Shown here one piece after another: positions 26,295 to 35,460 of a DNA stretch of 64,000 nt (the stretch's first letter is position 1; each line of letters opens with the position of its first letter). Below the pieces are notes generated by a model. It did not search any database, was not told the origin of the DNA, and was given only the letters and a program-made list of their open reading frames with translations. Source of the stretch: Blastomonas fulva (GTDB taxonomy: Bacteria; Pseudomonadota; Alphaproteobacteria; Sphingomonadales; Sphingomonadaceae); assembly GCF_003431825.1 (NCBI RefSeq), contig NZ_CP020083.1, forward strand, positions 1,331,001-1,395,000. The letters run 5' to 3'. The position numbers and the translations under genes are program-made.

Positions 26295-29078
26295 ATGCCC
26301 AAGCGTTTCGGCACCACCAGCCGTGTGTCCCTCATGCTTTCCGCCGGCCTTGTCGCCATGGCCAGCCCGGCCCTCGCTCAGGAAGCCGCAGGCGAAGACG
26401 GCATCAACGACAGCAACACCATCGTCGTCGTCGCCCAGGGTCGCGAGCAGCTGCTCTCCGATGTTCCGGTCGCGGTGTCGGCGGTCAATGCCGAAACGCT
26501 CGAAAACACCGGCGCCAACGATATCCGCCAGCTCAACCAGGTCGTCCCCTCGCTGCTCGTGTCCTCGACCGGCAACGAAGCGAACGGATCGGCGCGTATC
26601 CGCGGTATTGGTACCGTCGGCGACAACCCGGGCCTCGAAAGCTCGGTCGCGGTGTTCATCGACGGCGTCTACCGTTCGCGTTCGGGCATCGGCCTCAACG
26701 AACTGGGCGAGATCGAGCGGGTCGAGGTCCTGCGCGGACCACAGGGCACGCTGTTCGGCCGCAACGCATCTGCCGGTATCATCTCGATCTATTCCAAGAA
26801 GCCCGAATTCGAATTCGGCGGCTTTGGCGAGGCGACCTACGGCAATTTCGACAACATCCGTCTGCAGGCGGGCCTCACCGGCCCGATCACGCAGGACCTG
26901 GCCGCCCGCATCGACGGTGTCTTCGAAAAGCGCGACGGCTTTCTGCAGGACGTCACCAACAACATCGATCTGAACAACCGCAACCGCTATTTCGTCAAGG
27001 GACAGCTGCTGTGGGAGCCCACCGACGAGGTGTCGTTCCGGCTGATCATGGATTATACCAACCGTGACGAACGCTGCTGCGGCGCGGTCTATCTCGGCCG
27101 GGACTTCAACCCGCTGATCGGTGACCTCAACAACCCGTCGGCGCCGCTGACGCCGCTCCAGGCCAATGGCAACAACATCATCAACGTGCTGCGCGATCTG
27201 GGCCAGCCGCTCAACTCGTTCAACAACCCCTTCAGCCGCCAGACCAACGTCACCCGCGGTCGCAACTACAACGGCAGCACCAAGGACGGCGGTATCTCGC
27301 TCGAGGTCAACTGGGACATGGGGGGCGCATCGCTGACCTCGATCACCGGTTACCGCGAGTACAAGAACAGCCAGGCCGGCGACATCGACTACAGCGCGGT
27401 CGACATCCTGTATCGTTCCGATGACGAGGACGCGCAGTTCCGCCAGTTCAAGACCTTCACCCAGGAACTGCGGCTGCAGGGCGAGGCGTTCGATGGCAAG
27501 CTCGACTGGCTGGTCGGCGCCTATTATGCCGACGAAGACCTGACCGTCCGCGACAATCTGCGCTTCGGCAACCAGTACGGCCGCTTCGCGAGCTGCCGCC
27601 TGATCTCGGGTGGCGGTCTGGCAGGCCTGTACTCGCCGAACTCGCCCGGTTGCGTCGGTGCCCGCCCCGCGCTGTTCGGCGCGGCCTCGCCGATCATCTT
27701 CGGAGCGCTCGACCGGCTCGACAGCATCAACGATCGCGGTTCGATCAGCGATCGCTATTTCCAGAACAGCCGCAACTATGCGTTCTTCACCCACAACATC
27801 GTGCACATCACCGACCGGCTCGATCTGACGCTGGGCCTGCGCTACACCAACGAGCGCAAGCGCTTCAACGCGACCTTCAGCAACGACAACACCGCGTGCG
27901 TCCAGAACCAGGCCGCACTGACCGGCTTCCTCACCAACCCGGCGCTCGCTGCGGTGGCAGGCGGCATCATCGGCCTGTCGTGCCAGGGCAACTCGACTGC
28001 GGAACTCAACGGCGTGTCGATCAACGATCGTCGCAGCGAGAACGAGTTCACCGGCACCGCGGTGCTGTCGTGGAAGGTCACCGACGATCTGCTGCTCTAT
28101 GGCAGCGCCTCGCGCGGCTACAAGGCTGGCGGCTTCAACCTCGACCGCTCGGCGCTCAAAGGCCCGATCGTCGCGCCGCTGGGCCAGGTTCCCACCACCA
28201 CCTTTGCCTCGGTCGGCGGTGCGCAGGCGCTGGTGCGCAACCTGCAGTTCGACCAGGAAATCGTCGATGCCTTCGAACTGGGCATGAAGTACTCGAGCGG
28301 TCCGCTGACCGTGAACCTGGCACTGTTCCGCCAGCAGTTCGAGAACTTCCAGCTCAATACGTTCAATGGCACCGTGTTCCTGGTGCAGACCGTCAATGGC
28401 TGCTCGGCCAACCTCAATGGTGCGGATCGTGACCAGAACCTGTCGCCCCAAGGCGCGAACTTCAACGTAAACGCCGCGACCACCGGCGCGTGCGCACCCG
28501 GCGACACGACCTATGGCGTGGTCGCACAGGGCGTCGAACTCGAAGCCTCGATCAACCCGGCGCGCAACTTCACCGTCAATGGCGGCGTGACCTATGCCCA
28601 GACCAAGTATCGCAACAACCTGGTCGGCAACAAGACCGGTGCTGCGCTGGATCCGGCGCTCCGCCTGCTGCCCGGCGACAACCTGTCGAACGCGCCCGAG
28701 CTGACGCTGACCGGTTCGATGGCCTGGACCCCGGATATCGGCGACAGCGGCCTGTCGGGCCTGGTCTATGTCGACACCCGCGTCACCGAGGGCTTCAACA
28801 CCGGATCGGATCTGTTCCCGCAGAAGGAACAGCCCAGCTTCGTGGTGGTCAACGCCCGTGTCGGCCTGCGCGGACCCGATCAGAAATGGGCGCTCGAACT
28901 GTGGGCACAGAACCTGTTCAACGAAGACTTCACCCAGGTCGCGTTCAACAGCCCGTTCCAGGCTGGCGGTACCGCGGCACCGTTCGTCGATCCGCAGTTC
29001 CCCGGTGGTCGCCAGATCTTCTCGGCGTTCCTTGCCGAGCCTCGCACCTATGGCGTCACGCTGCGCACGCGCTTCTGA
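26295..29078 (+). CDS. TonB-dependent outer membrane receptor
   Basis: Energy-coupled outer membrane importer of 927 residues. A Sec signal peptide ends at about residue 29 (ASPALAQ), followed by the TonB box-like NTIVVVAQG. The plug domain carries RIRGIG and EVLRGPQGTLFGRNASAG, and the beta-barrel ends with an aromatic residue, FLAEPRTYGVTLRTRF. A strong AGGAGAGAG ribosome binding site precedes the ATG, and a hairpin terminator follows. It is a single-gene unit with no clue to its substrate, and its promoter region lacks the GGATAGT motif of the 33-63 kb region. Confidence 0.93.
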   Translation: MPKRFGTTSRVSLMLSAGLVAMASPALAQEAAGEDGINDSNTIVVVAQGREQLLSDVPVAVSAVNAETLENTGANDIRQLNQVVPSLLVSSTGNEANGSARIRGIGTVGDNPGLESSVAVFIDGVYRSRSGIGLNELGEIERVEVLRGPQGTLFGRNASAGIISIYSKKPEFEFGGFGEATYGNFDNIRLQAGLTGPITQDLAARIDGVFEKRDGFLQDVTNNIDLNNRNRYFVKGQLLWEPTDEVSFRLIMDYTNRDERCCGAVYLGRDFNPLIGDLNNPSAPLTPLQANGNNIINVLRDLGQPLNSFNNPFSRQTNVTRGRNYNGSTKDGGISLEVNWDMGGASLTSITGYREYKNSQAGDIDYSAVDILYRSDDEDAQFRQFKTFTQELRLQGEAFDGKLDWLVGAYYADEDLTVRDNLRFGNQYGRFASCRLISGGGLAGLYSPNSPGCVGARPALFGAASPIIFGALDRLDSINDRGSISDRYFQNSRNYAFFTHNIVHITDRLDLTLGLRYTNERKRFNATFSNDNTACVQNQAALTGFLTNPALAAVAGGIIGLSCQGNSTAELNGVSINDRRSENEFTGTAVLSWKVTDDLLLYGSASRGYKAGGFNLDRSALKGPIVAPLGQVPTTTFASVGGAQALVRNLQFDQEIVDAFELGMKYSSGPLTVNLALFRQQFENFQLNTFNGTVFLVQTVNGCSANLNGADRDQNLSPQGANFNVNAATTGACAPGDTTYGVVAQGVELEASINPARNFTVNGGVTYAQTKYRNNLVGNKTGAALDPALRLLPGDNLSNAPELTLTGSMAWTPDIGDSGLSGLVYVDTRVTEGFNTGSDLFPQKEQPSFVVVNARVGLRGPDQKWALELWAQNLFNEDFTQVAFNSPFQAGGTAAPFVDPQFPGGRQIFSAFLAEPRTYGVTLRTRF

Positions 29079-29094
29079 CAACAGCCTCGATCTG

Positions 29095-29134
29095 ACAAAA
29101 GGCCCCGTCTGCACGCGCAGGCGGGGCCTTTTGT
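29095..29134. terminator. Rho-independent terminator
   Basis: ACAAAAGGCCCC pairs with GGGGCCTTTTGT around a loop of about 16 bases. The A and T tracts on each side make it work in both directions. It lies between the convergent TonB receptor and MFS genes. Confidence 0.92.
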
Positions 29135-29143
29135 CATTCTCGC

Positions 29144-30361
29144 CTAACGTGCCGCCTCGCCCCGGCCGTGGCGCGCCAGCGTGACCACCAGCACGGCCAC
29201 CGCGCCCGCCATCAGACCGGCGGCAAGCACGAAGGGCGCACCGGGAAACAGCAATCCGCGATCATCGGCATAAACGGCGAACACCCCGGTCATCATCGGC
29301 GGGCCGATGATCGCGGTGAGGCTGATCACGCTGGCGATCGCGCCCTGCAATTCGCCCTGAGCATCCTCGGCCACGCGCGGGCTCATCAGCTGCTGCATGG
29401 CGGGAAAGCACATGCCCGGAACGCAACCGATGACCATGCCCAGGATGACCACCGGCGTGCTGGGCGCAAAGGCCAGGATGAGGAACGAGGGCACCGCAAA
29501 GCTGAGGCTCACCGTGGCGGTCCGCACCGGGCCGAAGCGGGCGATCATCCGGCCCGAGAGCACGCCCTGGGTGAGCACCAGCAATGTTCCGAACAGCGCC
29601 ACGGTCATCCCCGTGATCGCGGGCGTCCAGCCGAACTTGAGCGTGCCGTAATATGCCCAGACCGACAGCTGCGACTGGCTGGCTAGCTGCATCAGGAAAA
29701 TCGCGCCGAGGCATCCGATGACGAGCGGGATCCGCGCCATGCGCACCAGCGTGCCGAACGGGTTGGAACGGAAAGGATCGAACCGCCGGCGCTGCGCGGG
29801 ATCGAGTGTCTCCTCGAAGCGCAACAGCCCGAACACCACCCCGATCAGGCAAAGTACAGCCGCCGCGATGAACGGCAGCCGGTCGCCGAACTGGCCGATC
29901 AGCCCGCCTATCGCCGGGCCCAGCACGAAGCCGGCAGCGCCTGCGCCCCCCAGCATCCCGAAGGCGGCGCCGCGGCGTTCGGGCGCGATGCTGTCGGCAA
30001 TGCAGCTGTTGGCGGCGGCATAGCTTGCCCCCATGATGCCAGACACCAGCCGTCCGACGAACAGCCAGGTGATATCGGGCGCGGCGGCCATCAGCGCGTA
30101 ATCGACGCCCAACAGCGCGAGAGTCGCGAGCAATACGGGTCGTCTGCCGAACCGGTCGCTGAGGCCGCCGATGACCGGAGCGAACAGGAACTGCATCGCG
30201 GCATAGGCGAACAGCAGCCAACCGCCGAGCATCGCGGCCCGGTCGATGCCTTCGCCGGTGAGCTGCTGGATCAGCGAGGGCATCACCGGAACGATGAGCC
30301 CGATGCCGGCCATGTCGATGAACACGATCGAGGCCAGCACCACAACGTTGCGATTGATCAC
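29144..30361 (-). CDS. MFS transporter of the TCR/Tet family
   Basis: Twelve-helix drug:proton antiporter-like protein of 405 residues. It has motif A GGLSDRFGRRPVLL after helix 2 and the N-terminal FIDMAGIGLIVPVMPSL typical of the Tet subgroup. The start is GTG at 30361, with AGGAAGG placed 7 bases upstream. No TetR-type regulator is next to it, so there is no sign of inducible tetracycline resistance. The substrate could be any small hydrophobic compound. Confidence 0.85.
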   Translation of the reverse strand: MINRNVVVLASIVFIDMAGIGLIVPVMPSLIQQLTGEGIDRAAMLGGWLLFAYAAMQFLFAPVIGGLSDRFGRRPVLLATLALLGVDYALMAAAPDITWLFVGRLVSGIMGASYAAANSCIADSIAPERRGAAFGMLGGAGAAGFVLGPAIGGLIGQFGDRLPFIAAAVLCLIGVVFGLLRFEETLDPAQRRRFDPFRSNPFGTLVRMARIPLVIGCLGAIFLMQLASQSQLSVWAYYGTLKFGWTPAITGMTVALFGTLLVLTQGVLSGRMIARFGPVRTATVSLSFAVPSFLILAFAPSTPVVILGMVIGCVPGMCFPAMQQLMSPRVAEDAQGELQGAIASVISLTAIIGPPMMTGVFAVYADDRGLLFPGAPFVLAAGLMAGAVAVLVVTLARHGRGEAAR

Positions 30362-30489
30362 GGCGGACCTTCCTGGAGATAACGGAAAGTCTCGGCCTGT
30401 GGACCGCGGCCGAGTCTGGAAACGAGAGCGGCTCGATCAACCACATCGCATGTGTGCGGTCCAGCGCGTTTTGCGCCGGTCCCCGGGCG

Positions 30490-31302
30490 CTATTCGTCGT
30501 CGGCAGCCGCCTGCACCGCGCGTGGCTTGCGGCCCTGCGCGATGACGTACCATTCGCTGCTGGCCTTGCGGCTGGCAGGCGGCTTGGCATGCTTGACCGA
30601 CTTGAAGTGCTGCTTGAGCAAGGCGAGCAGCTCGTTGTCGGTGCCGCCCGCCAGCACCTTGGCAACGAACGCGCCGCCTTCTGCGAGGTTATCGACCGCA
30701 AAATGCGCCGCAGCTTCCACCAGGCCCATGGTGCGCAGATGGTCGGTCTGCTTGTGGCCCACGGTGTTGGCGGCCATGTCGGACAGGACAAGGTCGGGCT
30801 GCGCGCCCAGCGCCTCGATGAGGGTGTCGGGCGCATGGTCCGCCATGAAATCCATCTCGAAGATGGTGACGCCCTCGATCGGGTCGACCGGCAGCAGATC
30901 GATCCCCACCACGGCGGCCTTGGGGTTGATCCGCCGGATCAGCTGCGCCCAGCCGCCCGGCGCAATCCCCAGATCGATGATGTGCCGCGCCTTGCGCACC
31001 AGCGAGAACTTTTCGTCCAACTCGACCAGCTTGTAGGCTGCGCGGCTGCGATAGCCGTCAGCCTTGGCCTTGCGCACATAGGGGTCGTTGAGCTGGCGCG
31101 AGAGCCAGCGGTTGGACGAGGCGGTGCGGCCCTTGGCGGTCTTCACCCGCTGGTGCAGTGCATCGCCATAGCGTCCGGTGGGCTTGCGCGCGCTTGAGCC
31201 GGGCACCTTCTTGCTGCCGCCGGTACCGCTGCCGTCCTTGCTTCCGCCGCCCCTGCTTCCGCCGTCCTTGCCGCCGCCATCCTTGCCGTCGCTACCGCTC
31301 AT
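30490..31302 (-). CDS. rlmE: 23S rRNA (uridine(2552)-2'-O)-methyltransferase RlmE
   Basis: Methylates U2552 of 23S rRNA late in ribosome assembly. The SAM site is [10 protein letters not shown] at residues 111-120, where most homologues have [25 protein letters not shown] and VAKVLAGG supply the other conserved parts. Residues 1-35 form a Gly/Ser/Lys/Asp-rich, low-complexity extension absent from E. coli RlmE. The ATG at 31302 overlaps the ppx stop by 4 bases (ATGA), so the two are coupled; total 270 residues. Confidence 0.93.
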   Translation of the reverse strand: MSGSDGKDGGGKDGGSRGGGSKDGSGTGGSKKVPGSSARKPTGRYGDALHQRVKTAKGRTASSNRWLSRQLNDPYVRKAKADGYRSRAAYKLVELDEKFSLVRKARHIIDLGIAPGGWAQLIRRINPKAAVVGIDLLPVDPIEGVTIFEMDFMADHAPDTLIEALGAQPDLVLSDMAANTVGHKQTDHLRTMGLVEAAAHFAVDNLAEGGAFVAKVLAGGTDNELLALLKQHFKSVKHAKPPASRKASSEWYVIAQGRKPRAVQAAADDE

Positions 31303-32501
31303 GTCCTGCTTCCGTGTTGGGCCTGCGCGGTCGAGGAGGATGGCAGCGGCGCATCGCGGCCCATCAGCGCGCGCAATATGCCCTCGCGGATGCCGCGGTC
31401 GGCCACGCCCAGCCGTACCGCAGGCCAGATGTCGAGAATCGATTCGAGGATCGCGCAGCCCGCCACCACCAGATCGGCGCGCTCCTTGCCGATGCACGGC
31501 AGTTCGCGGCGCTGCTGCAGGCTCAGCCCCGCGAGCCGTGTGCTGATCGCGCGCATCGATTCGGACGGCACGATCAGGCCATCGATTGCATCGCGGTTGT
31601 AGCAGGGCAGGTCGAGATGCAGGCTGGCGAGCGTCGTCACCGTGCCGCTGGTGCCCAGCAGCCGCCGGTCGTCGTCCGCCAGCTGCGGCAGGCGCCGGGC
31701 AAAGGGGGCAAAGCTTTCCACCACGCGCGCGCGCATCCGGCGATACGCCGCATCACGCGCCTGTGCGTCATCGGGGTCGAACGATTCGCTCTCGGTCAGC
31801 GTCACCACGCCCCAGGGCACGCTCATCCAGTCGAGGATGTCGGGCACCGGGCCCGAGCTGTCGACCAGCACCAGTTCGGTCGATCCGCCGCCGATGTCGA
31901 AGATCAGCGCGGGGCCGTCGCCGGGCTCGAGCAGGATGTGGCAGCCCAGTACCGCCAGCCGTGCCTCTTCCTCGGCGGTGATGATGTCGAGCACGATGCC
32001 GGTTTCGCGGCGCACGCGTTCGATGAAATCGGGGCCGTTGCTCGCCTTACGACAGGCTTCGGTCGCGACAGAGCGCGCCAGCGCAACATGGCGGCGGCGC
32101 AATTTGTCGGCGCAGATCGACAAAGCTGCGACCGCACGGTCCATCGCCGCATCGCTCAGCCGTCCGGTCTGGCCAAGGCCTTCGCCCAGCCGCACGACTC
32201 GCGAGAACGCATCAACGACGACAAAACCGTCGGCCGCCGGCTTGGCGATCAGCAGTCTGCAATTGTTGGTGCCAAGGTCGATCGCCGCATAGGCGCGGCG
32301 CGCGTTCCAGTTGCTGCGGTCCGCCATGCGGCCGTGCGTGGCGTTGCCCGGGCCATGACCGGCCTGTTTCGTGCTGCGCTGTCTTGCCGCATTCCGGCCA
32401 CCGATGGCGGGTTTCGCCAGTTCGCCCGAGGCTGCCCCTGGATCGTCAGAGTGCGGTGCCGACGGTTCAGCCTGCGGCAACGGTGTCGATCGCTCCACCA
32501 T
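31299..32501 (-). CDS. Exopolyphosphatase/guanosine pentaphosphate phosphatase (Ppx/GppA family)
   Basis: Hydrolyses polyphosphate or pppGpp. It belongs to the ASKHA fold, with [14 protein letters not shown] as phosphate 1 motif and [10 protein letters not shown] as phosphate 2 motif, and the catalytic glutamate region SVATEACR. From ATG 32501 it is 400 residues with an 80-residue disordered Ala/Gly/Ser-rich N-terminal part; an ATG at 32327 (MADRSNWN) would give a compact 342-residue enzyme and cannot be excluded. Coupled to rlmE downstream. It lacks the extra C-terminal HD domain of long Ppx enzymes. Confidence 0.88.
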   Translation of the reverse strand: MVERSTPLPQAEPSAPHSDDPGAASGELAKPAIGGRNAARQRSTKQAGHGPGNATHGRMADRSNWNARRAYAAIDLGTNNCRLLIAKPAADGFVVVDAFSRVVRLGEGLGQTGRLSDAAMDRAVAALSICADKLRRRHVALARSVATEACRKASNGPDFIERVRRETGIVLDIITAEEEARLAVLGCHILLEPGDGPALIFDIGGGSTELVLVDSSGPVPDILDWMSVPWGVVTLTESESFDPDDAQARDAAYRRMRARVVESFAPFARRLPQLADDDRRLLGTSGTVTTLASLHLDLPCYNRDAIDGLIVPSESMRAISTRLAGLSLQQRRELPCIGKERADLVVAGCAILESILDIWPAVRLGVADRGIREGILRALMGRDAPLPSSSTAQAQHGSRT

Positions 32502-32678
32502 GCCAAGTTGCTCTTTTTTCTCATCCGGTCCTGCCCGCGCGGCCAATATGCCCGCGCATCGCCGGTACTTGGGGCCAAGGCTAGCCAATATGGCGCTTCA
32601 GCGCAAGCACGGCGCCCATGCTGCCCCTTTTTGGGTCTTGACCCTCTTTGCCGAGACGCTTAATGGCGGGCGCTCCAT

Positions 32679-32752
32679 TGCCCCTTCGTCTAATGGTAAG
32701 ACCACGGACTCTGACTCCGTTAATCAAGGTTCGAATCCTTGGGGGGCATCCA
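32679..32752 (+). tRNA. tRNA-Gln (anticodon CTG)
   Basis: Acceptor stem TGCCCCT pairs with GGGGGCA (one T-G wobble). The anticodon stem ACGGA/TCCGT encloses CTCTGAC, giving CTG. The T arm GGTTCGAATCC is intact and CCA is encoded. It marks the left border of the catabolic region. Confidence 0.95.
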
Positions 32753-32934
32753 AAACTCTCTGTCTATCTCGAGATATCACGGGCAAATCCCCGTCTCTGC
32801 GGCGAGGCTTGCGCCACCGGCGGATTGCCACGCATTTCACGCGGCATTCGCGGCGCAACATCTGGATACCGACAGAACCGCGCAGCCAAAGTGCAGCCTG
32901 ACATTCGGCGGACGCGCGATTCGCGGCCCGGGCC

Positions 32935-32960
32935 ATATCCGACTATCGGTCATCCGGGTC
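32935..32960. promoter_or_regulatory. Candidate GGATAGT-type operator (site 1) upstream of the cytochrome c gene
   Basis: On the minus strand the stretch reads CCGGATGACCGATAGTCGGATA, with a GATAGTCGG core. It is about 80 bases before the cytochrome c ATG and is one of the weaker members of the shared motif set. Confidence 0.35.
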
Positions 32961-33036
32961 GGCACGGGTGCCCTCTTGCCCGGGTGCTGCGAGCAAGGCA
33001 GCATTCAATGACCCGATCCGTCAAGCCGAGGTGTTC

Positions 33037-33438
33037 ATGAAAGCTGCCGTCCCCGCTCTTTTCGCCGTTGCGCTTGCAGCATTGGTGCCGCTGACCCAAG
33101 CGCCTGTGGCGGTCGCCGCGCCGGCGGCAAGCGAGGCGGCGCAGGGCAAGCGTCTGTTTCTGCGTTGTTCGGCCTGTCATGCCGTGACCGCATCCGCGCC
33201 GGTCAAGGTCGGTCCGCATCTGCAGGGCATCGTCGGGCGCAAGGCGGGCGCCGTGAAGGGCTTTGGCTATTCGCCCGCGATGCGGTCGTCCGCGGCGGTG
33301 TGGAACGAGGCCACGCTCGATGCCTGGCTGCAGCGGCCGCAGGCGGTGGTGCCCGGCACCTCGATGGCCTTTGCCGGCCTGTCCAAGCCCGCGGACCGCA
33401 AGGCGTTGATCGCCTATCTCAAAAAGCCGGTTCCTTGA
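33037..33438 (+). CDS. Periplasmic class I cytochrome c
   Basis: Small monohaem electron carrier of 133 residues. A Sec signal peptide spans about residues 1-28. Haem attaches at CSACH (44-48) and the likely distal ligand is Met110 in PGTSMAF, as in cytochrome c2/c550 proteins. The ATG at 33037 opens the signal peptide directly; the frame extends upstream without one. It is 21 bases before the leuC-like gene, an odd partner unless it takes electrons from one of the periplasmic flavoenzymes of this region. Confidence 0.9.
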   Translation: MKAAVPALFAVALAALVPLTQAPVAVAAPAASEAAQGKRLFLRCSACHAVTASAPVKVGPHLQGIVGRKAGAVKGFGYSPAMRSSAAVWNEATLDAWLQRPQAVVPGTSMAFAGLSKPADRKALIAYLKKPVP

Positions 33439-33459
33439 TCGCCCTTCCGGCCTGATCCG

Positions 33460-34878
33460 ATGGGCCGCACGCTTTACGCCAAGCTCTGGGACAGCCATCT
33501 CGTGCGCGCAGAGGAAGGCGGCGAAGACCTCATCTACATCGACCGGCAGCTGGTGCACGAGGTCAGCAGCCCGCAGGCGTTTCGCGCGCTGGCCGACGCC
33601 GGACGGCGGCTCAGGCGACCCGAAACGCATCTCGCGGTCGCAGACCATGCGGTACCGACCCGGGCCCGCAGCATCAGTGGGCATTCGGGCGCAGATCCGG
33701 TGGCCGCGGCGCAGATCGCCGAGCTGGAAACCAACGCGTCCGACTTTGGCGTGCGCTATCATCCGCTGGACGGTGCGGGGCACGGAATCGTACACGTGAT
33801 CGGGCCTGAACAGGGCTTTACCCTGCCCGGAATCACTCTGGTCTGCGGTGACAGCCACACCACCACGCATGGCGCGTTCGGCGCGCTCGCCTTCGGGATC
33901 GGCGCGAGCGAATGCGGCACGGTGATGGCCACGCAATGCCTGGTGCAGAAGCGCGCGGCGACGATGCGGGTGGAACTGCAGGGCACGCTGCCCGCCTGGA
34001 CCTCGGCCAAGGATATCGCGCTCGCGCTGATCGCGCAGATCGGCGCGCAGGGTGCGCGGGGCTTTGCGGTGGAATATGCAGGCCCCACCATCGACGCGCT
34101 CGACATGGCGGGGCGGATGACGTTGTGCAACATGACGATCGAGGCGGGGAGCCGGATCGGGCTGATCGCGCCCGATGCCACGACCTTTGCCTATCTCAAG
34201 GGCCGCGCCGGAGCGCCGCAGGGCGCCGACTGGGACCGCGCGGTCGCCTTCTGGCGGACGCTGTCGAGCGATCGCGATGCGGCGTATGACCGGGTGGTGA
34301 CGATGGATGTCTCGGCGCTGGCGCCGCAGGTTACCTGGGGCACTAGTCCCGATCAGGGTGCGTCGGTGGCCGGCCATGTCCCCGATCCTGACGACGCCGA
34401 GCCGCAGCTGCAGGCGCAGATCCGCCGCGCGCTTGGCTATATGGATCTGACGCCGGGCATGGCGCTGACCGACATTGCCATCGACCGCGTGTTCATCGGA
34501 TCGTGCACCAACGCGCGGATCGAGGACCTGCGCATGGCCGCGCGGGTCGCATCGGGGCGAAGGGTCGCAAGCGGCGTGCGCGCGATGGTGGTGCCGGGGT
34601 CGGCAGCGACCCGGCGCCATGCCGAAGCCGAGGGGCTGGCCGATATCTTCCGCGCCGCCGGGTTCGAATGGCGTGATGCGGGGTGCTCGATGTGCGTGGC
34701 GATGAACGACGACCGTCTCGCCCCCGGCGAGCGCTGCGCCTCGACCAGCAACCGCAATTTCGAGGGGCGCCAGGGGCAGGGCGGGCGCACCCATCTGATG
34801 AGTCCGGCGAGCGCGGTTGCCGCAGCCGTCACCGGGCGGATCGCCGATGTCCGCGTGCTGATGGCCGGGGCAGACTGA
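33460..34878 (+). CDS. leuC: Aconitase-family hydro-lyase large subunit (LeuC type)
   Basis: Large subunit of a 3-isopropylmalate-dehydratase-like enzyme with a [4Fe-4S] cluster. Cluster ligands are Cys349 in GSCTN and Cys409/Cys412 in [24 protein letters not shown] and [12 protein letters not shown] are also present. Length 472 residues, normal. It may serve leucine synthesis, but no leuA or leuB is near, and the convergent neighbour is a methylisocitrate/dimethylmalate-type lyase, so a catabolic hydratase acting on a methylated dicarboxylate is equally plausible. The small-subunit gene starts 4 bases downstream. Confidence 0.88.
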   Translation: MGRTLYAKLWDSHLVRAEEGGEDLIYIDRQLVHEVSSPQAFRALADAGRRLRRPETHLAVADHAVPTRARSISGHSGADPVAAAQIAELETNASDFGVRYHPLDGAGHGIVHVIGPEQGFTLPGITLVCGDSHTTTHGAFGALAFGIGASECGTVMATQCLVQKRAATMRVELQGTLPAWTSAKDIALALIAQIGAQGARGFAVEYAGPTIDALDMAGRMTLCNMTIEAGSRIGLIAPDATTFAYLKGRAGAPQGADWDRAVAFWRTLSSDRDAAYDRVVTMDVSALAPQVTWGTSPDQGASVAGHVPDPDDAEPQLQAQIRRALGYMDLTPGMALTDIAIDRVFIGSCTNARIEDLRMAARVASGRRVASGVRAMVVPGSAATRRHAEAEGLADIFRAAGFEWRDAGCSMCVAMNDDRLAPGERCASTSNRNFEGRQGQGGRTHLMSPASAVAAAVTGRIADVRVLMAGAD

Positions 34879-34882
34879 GGCG

Positions 34883-35454
34883 ATGCACCCCTTCACCCGC
34901 CTGACCGGATTGGCCGCGAGCCTGGCCGAGGACAATGTCGATACCGACGTCATCTATCCTGCCCGGTTCCTGACGATCACCGCGCGCGAGGGGCTGGGCG
35001 ACTATGCCTTTGCCGATCGCGCGTTCAGGCCCGGCGGAGCGCCGGTGCTGGTCGCGGGCGCGAATTTCGGCTGCGGGTCGAGCCGCGAGCAGGCGGTCTG
35101 GGCGCTTCTGGGCTGCGGCGTGCGCTGCATCATCGCGGCGAGCTTCGGCGAGATCTTCGCGGGCAACTGCATCCGCAACGGGGTGCTGCCGGTGACGCTG
35201 GATGCGGCCCAAGTCGCGGTGCTGCACCGTGCGGCGGACGCGGGCGCGACCTTCACGATCGATCTGCACGCCTGCCGCTGCAGGCGGGCGATACGCCGGT
35301 CATCGGCTTTGCCATCCCCGAACCCCAGCGCCAGGCGCTGCTCAACGGCTGGGACGAGACATCCGCTATCCTGGCGCGCGATGGTGCGCTGATCGATGCG
35401 TTCGAGCAGCGCCAGCGCGGCGAACAGCCCTGGCTTTACCCGCCGGCAGGCTGA
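34883..35454 (+). pseudogene. leuD: Aconitase-family hydro-lyase small subunit (LeuD type) with a frameshift
   Basis: Small subunit partner of the upstream LeuC. The first frame reads EDNVDTDVIYPARFL and GANFGCGSSREQAVWALL up to ATFTIDLHA at about 35270, then loses family character and stops at 35392. The frame one base back (beginning LPLQAGDTPVIGF near 35272) continues with EPQRQALLNGWDE, ARDGALIDAFEQRQ and PWLYPPAG to TGA 35452-35454, a normal LeuD tail. A single-base deletion around 35267-35270 explains this. Either the gene is dead, the shift is programmed, or the read is wrong. Confidence 0.85.
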
Positions 35455-35460
35455 CCGGGC

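Noticed and set aside
26247..29114. 955-residue open frame on minus opposite the TonB receptor
   Set aside because: It mirrors the receptor codons in a GC-rich genome, is rich in Arg/Ala/Val without any domain, and has no ribosome binding site.
29144..30361. Acquired tetracycline resistance gene
   Set aside because: No TetR regulator and no mobile element nearby; the sequence looks like a chromosomal member of the TCR/Tet group.
31200..31300. CRISPR-like or tandem repeat in the Gly/Ser/Lys-rich tail of RlmE
   Set aside because: The repetition comes from low-complexity codons (GGC, GGT, AAG, GAC), with no regular spacer.
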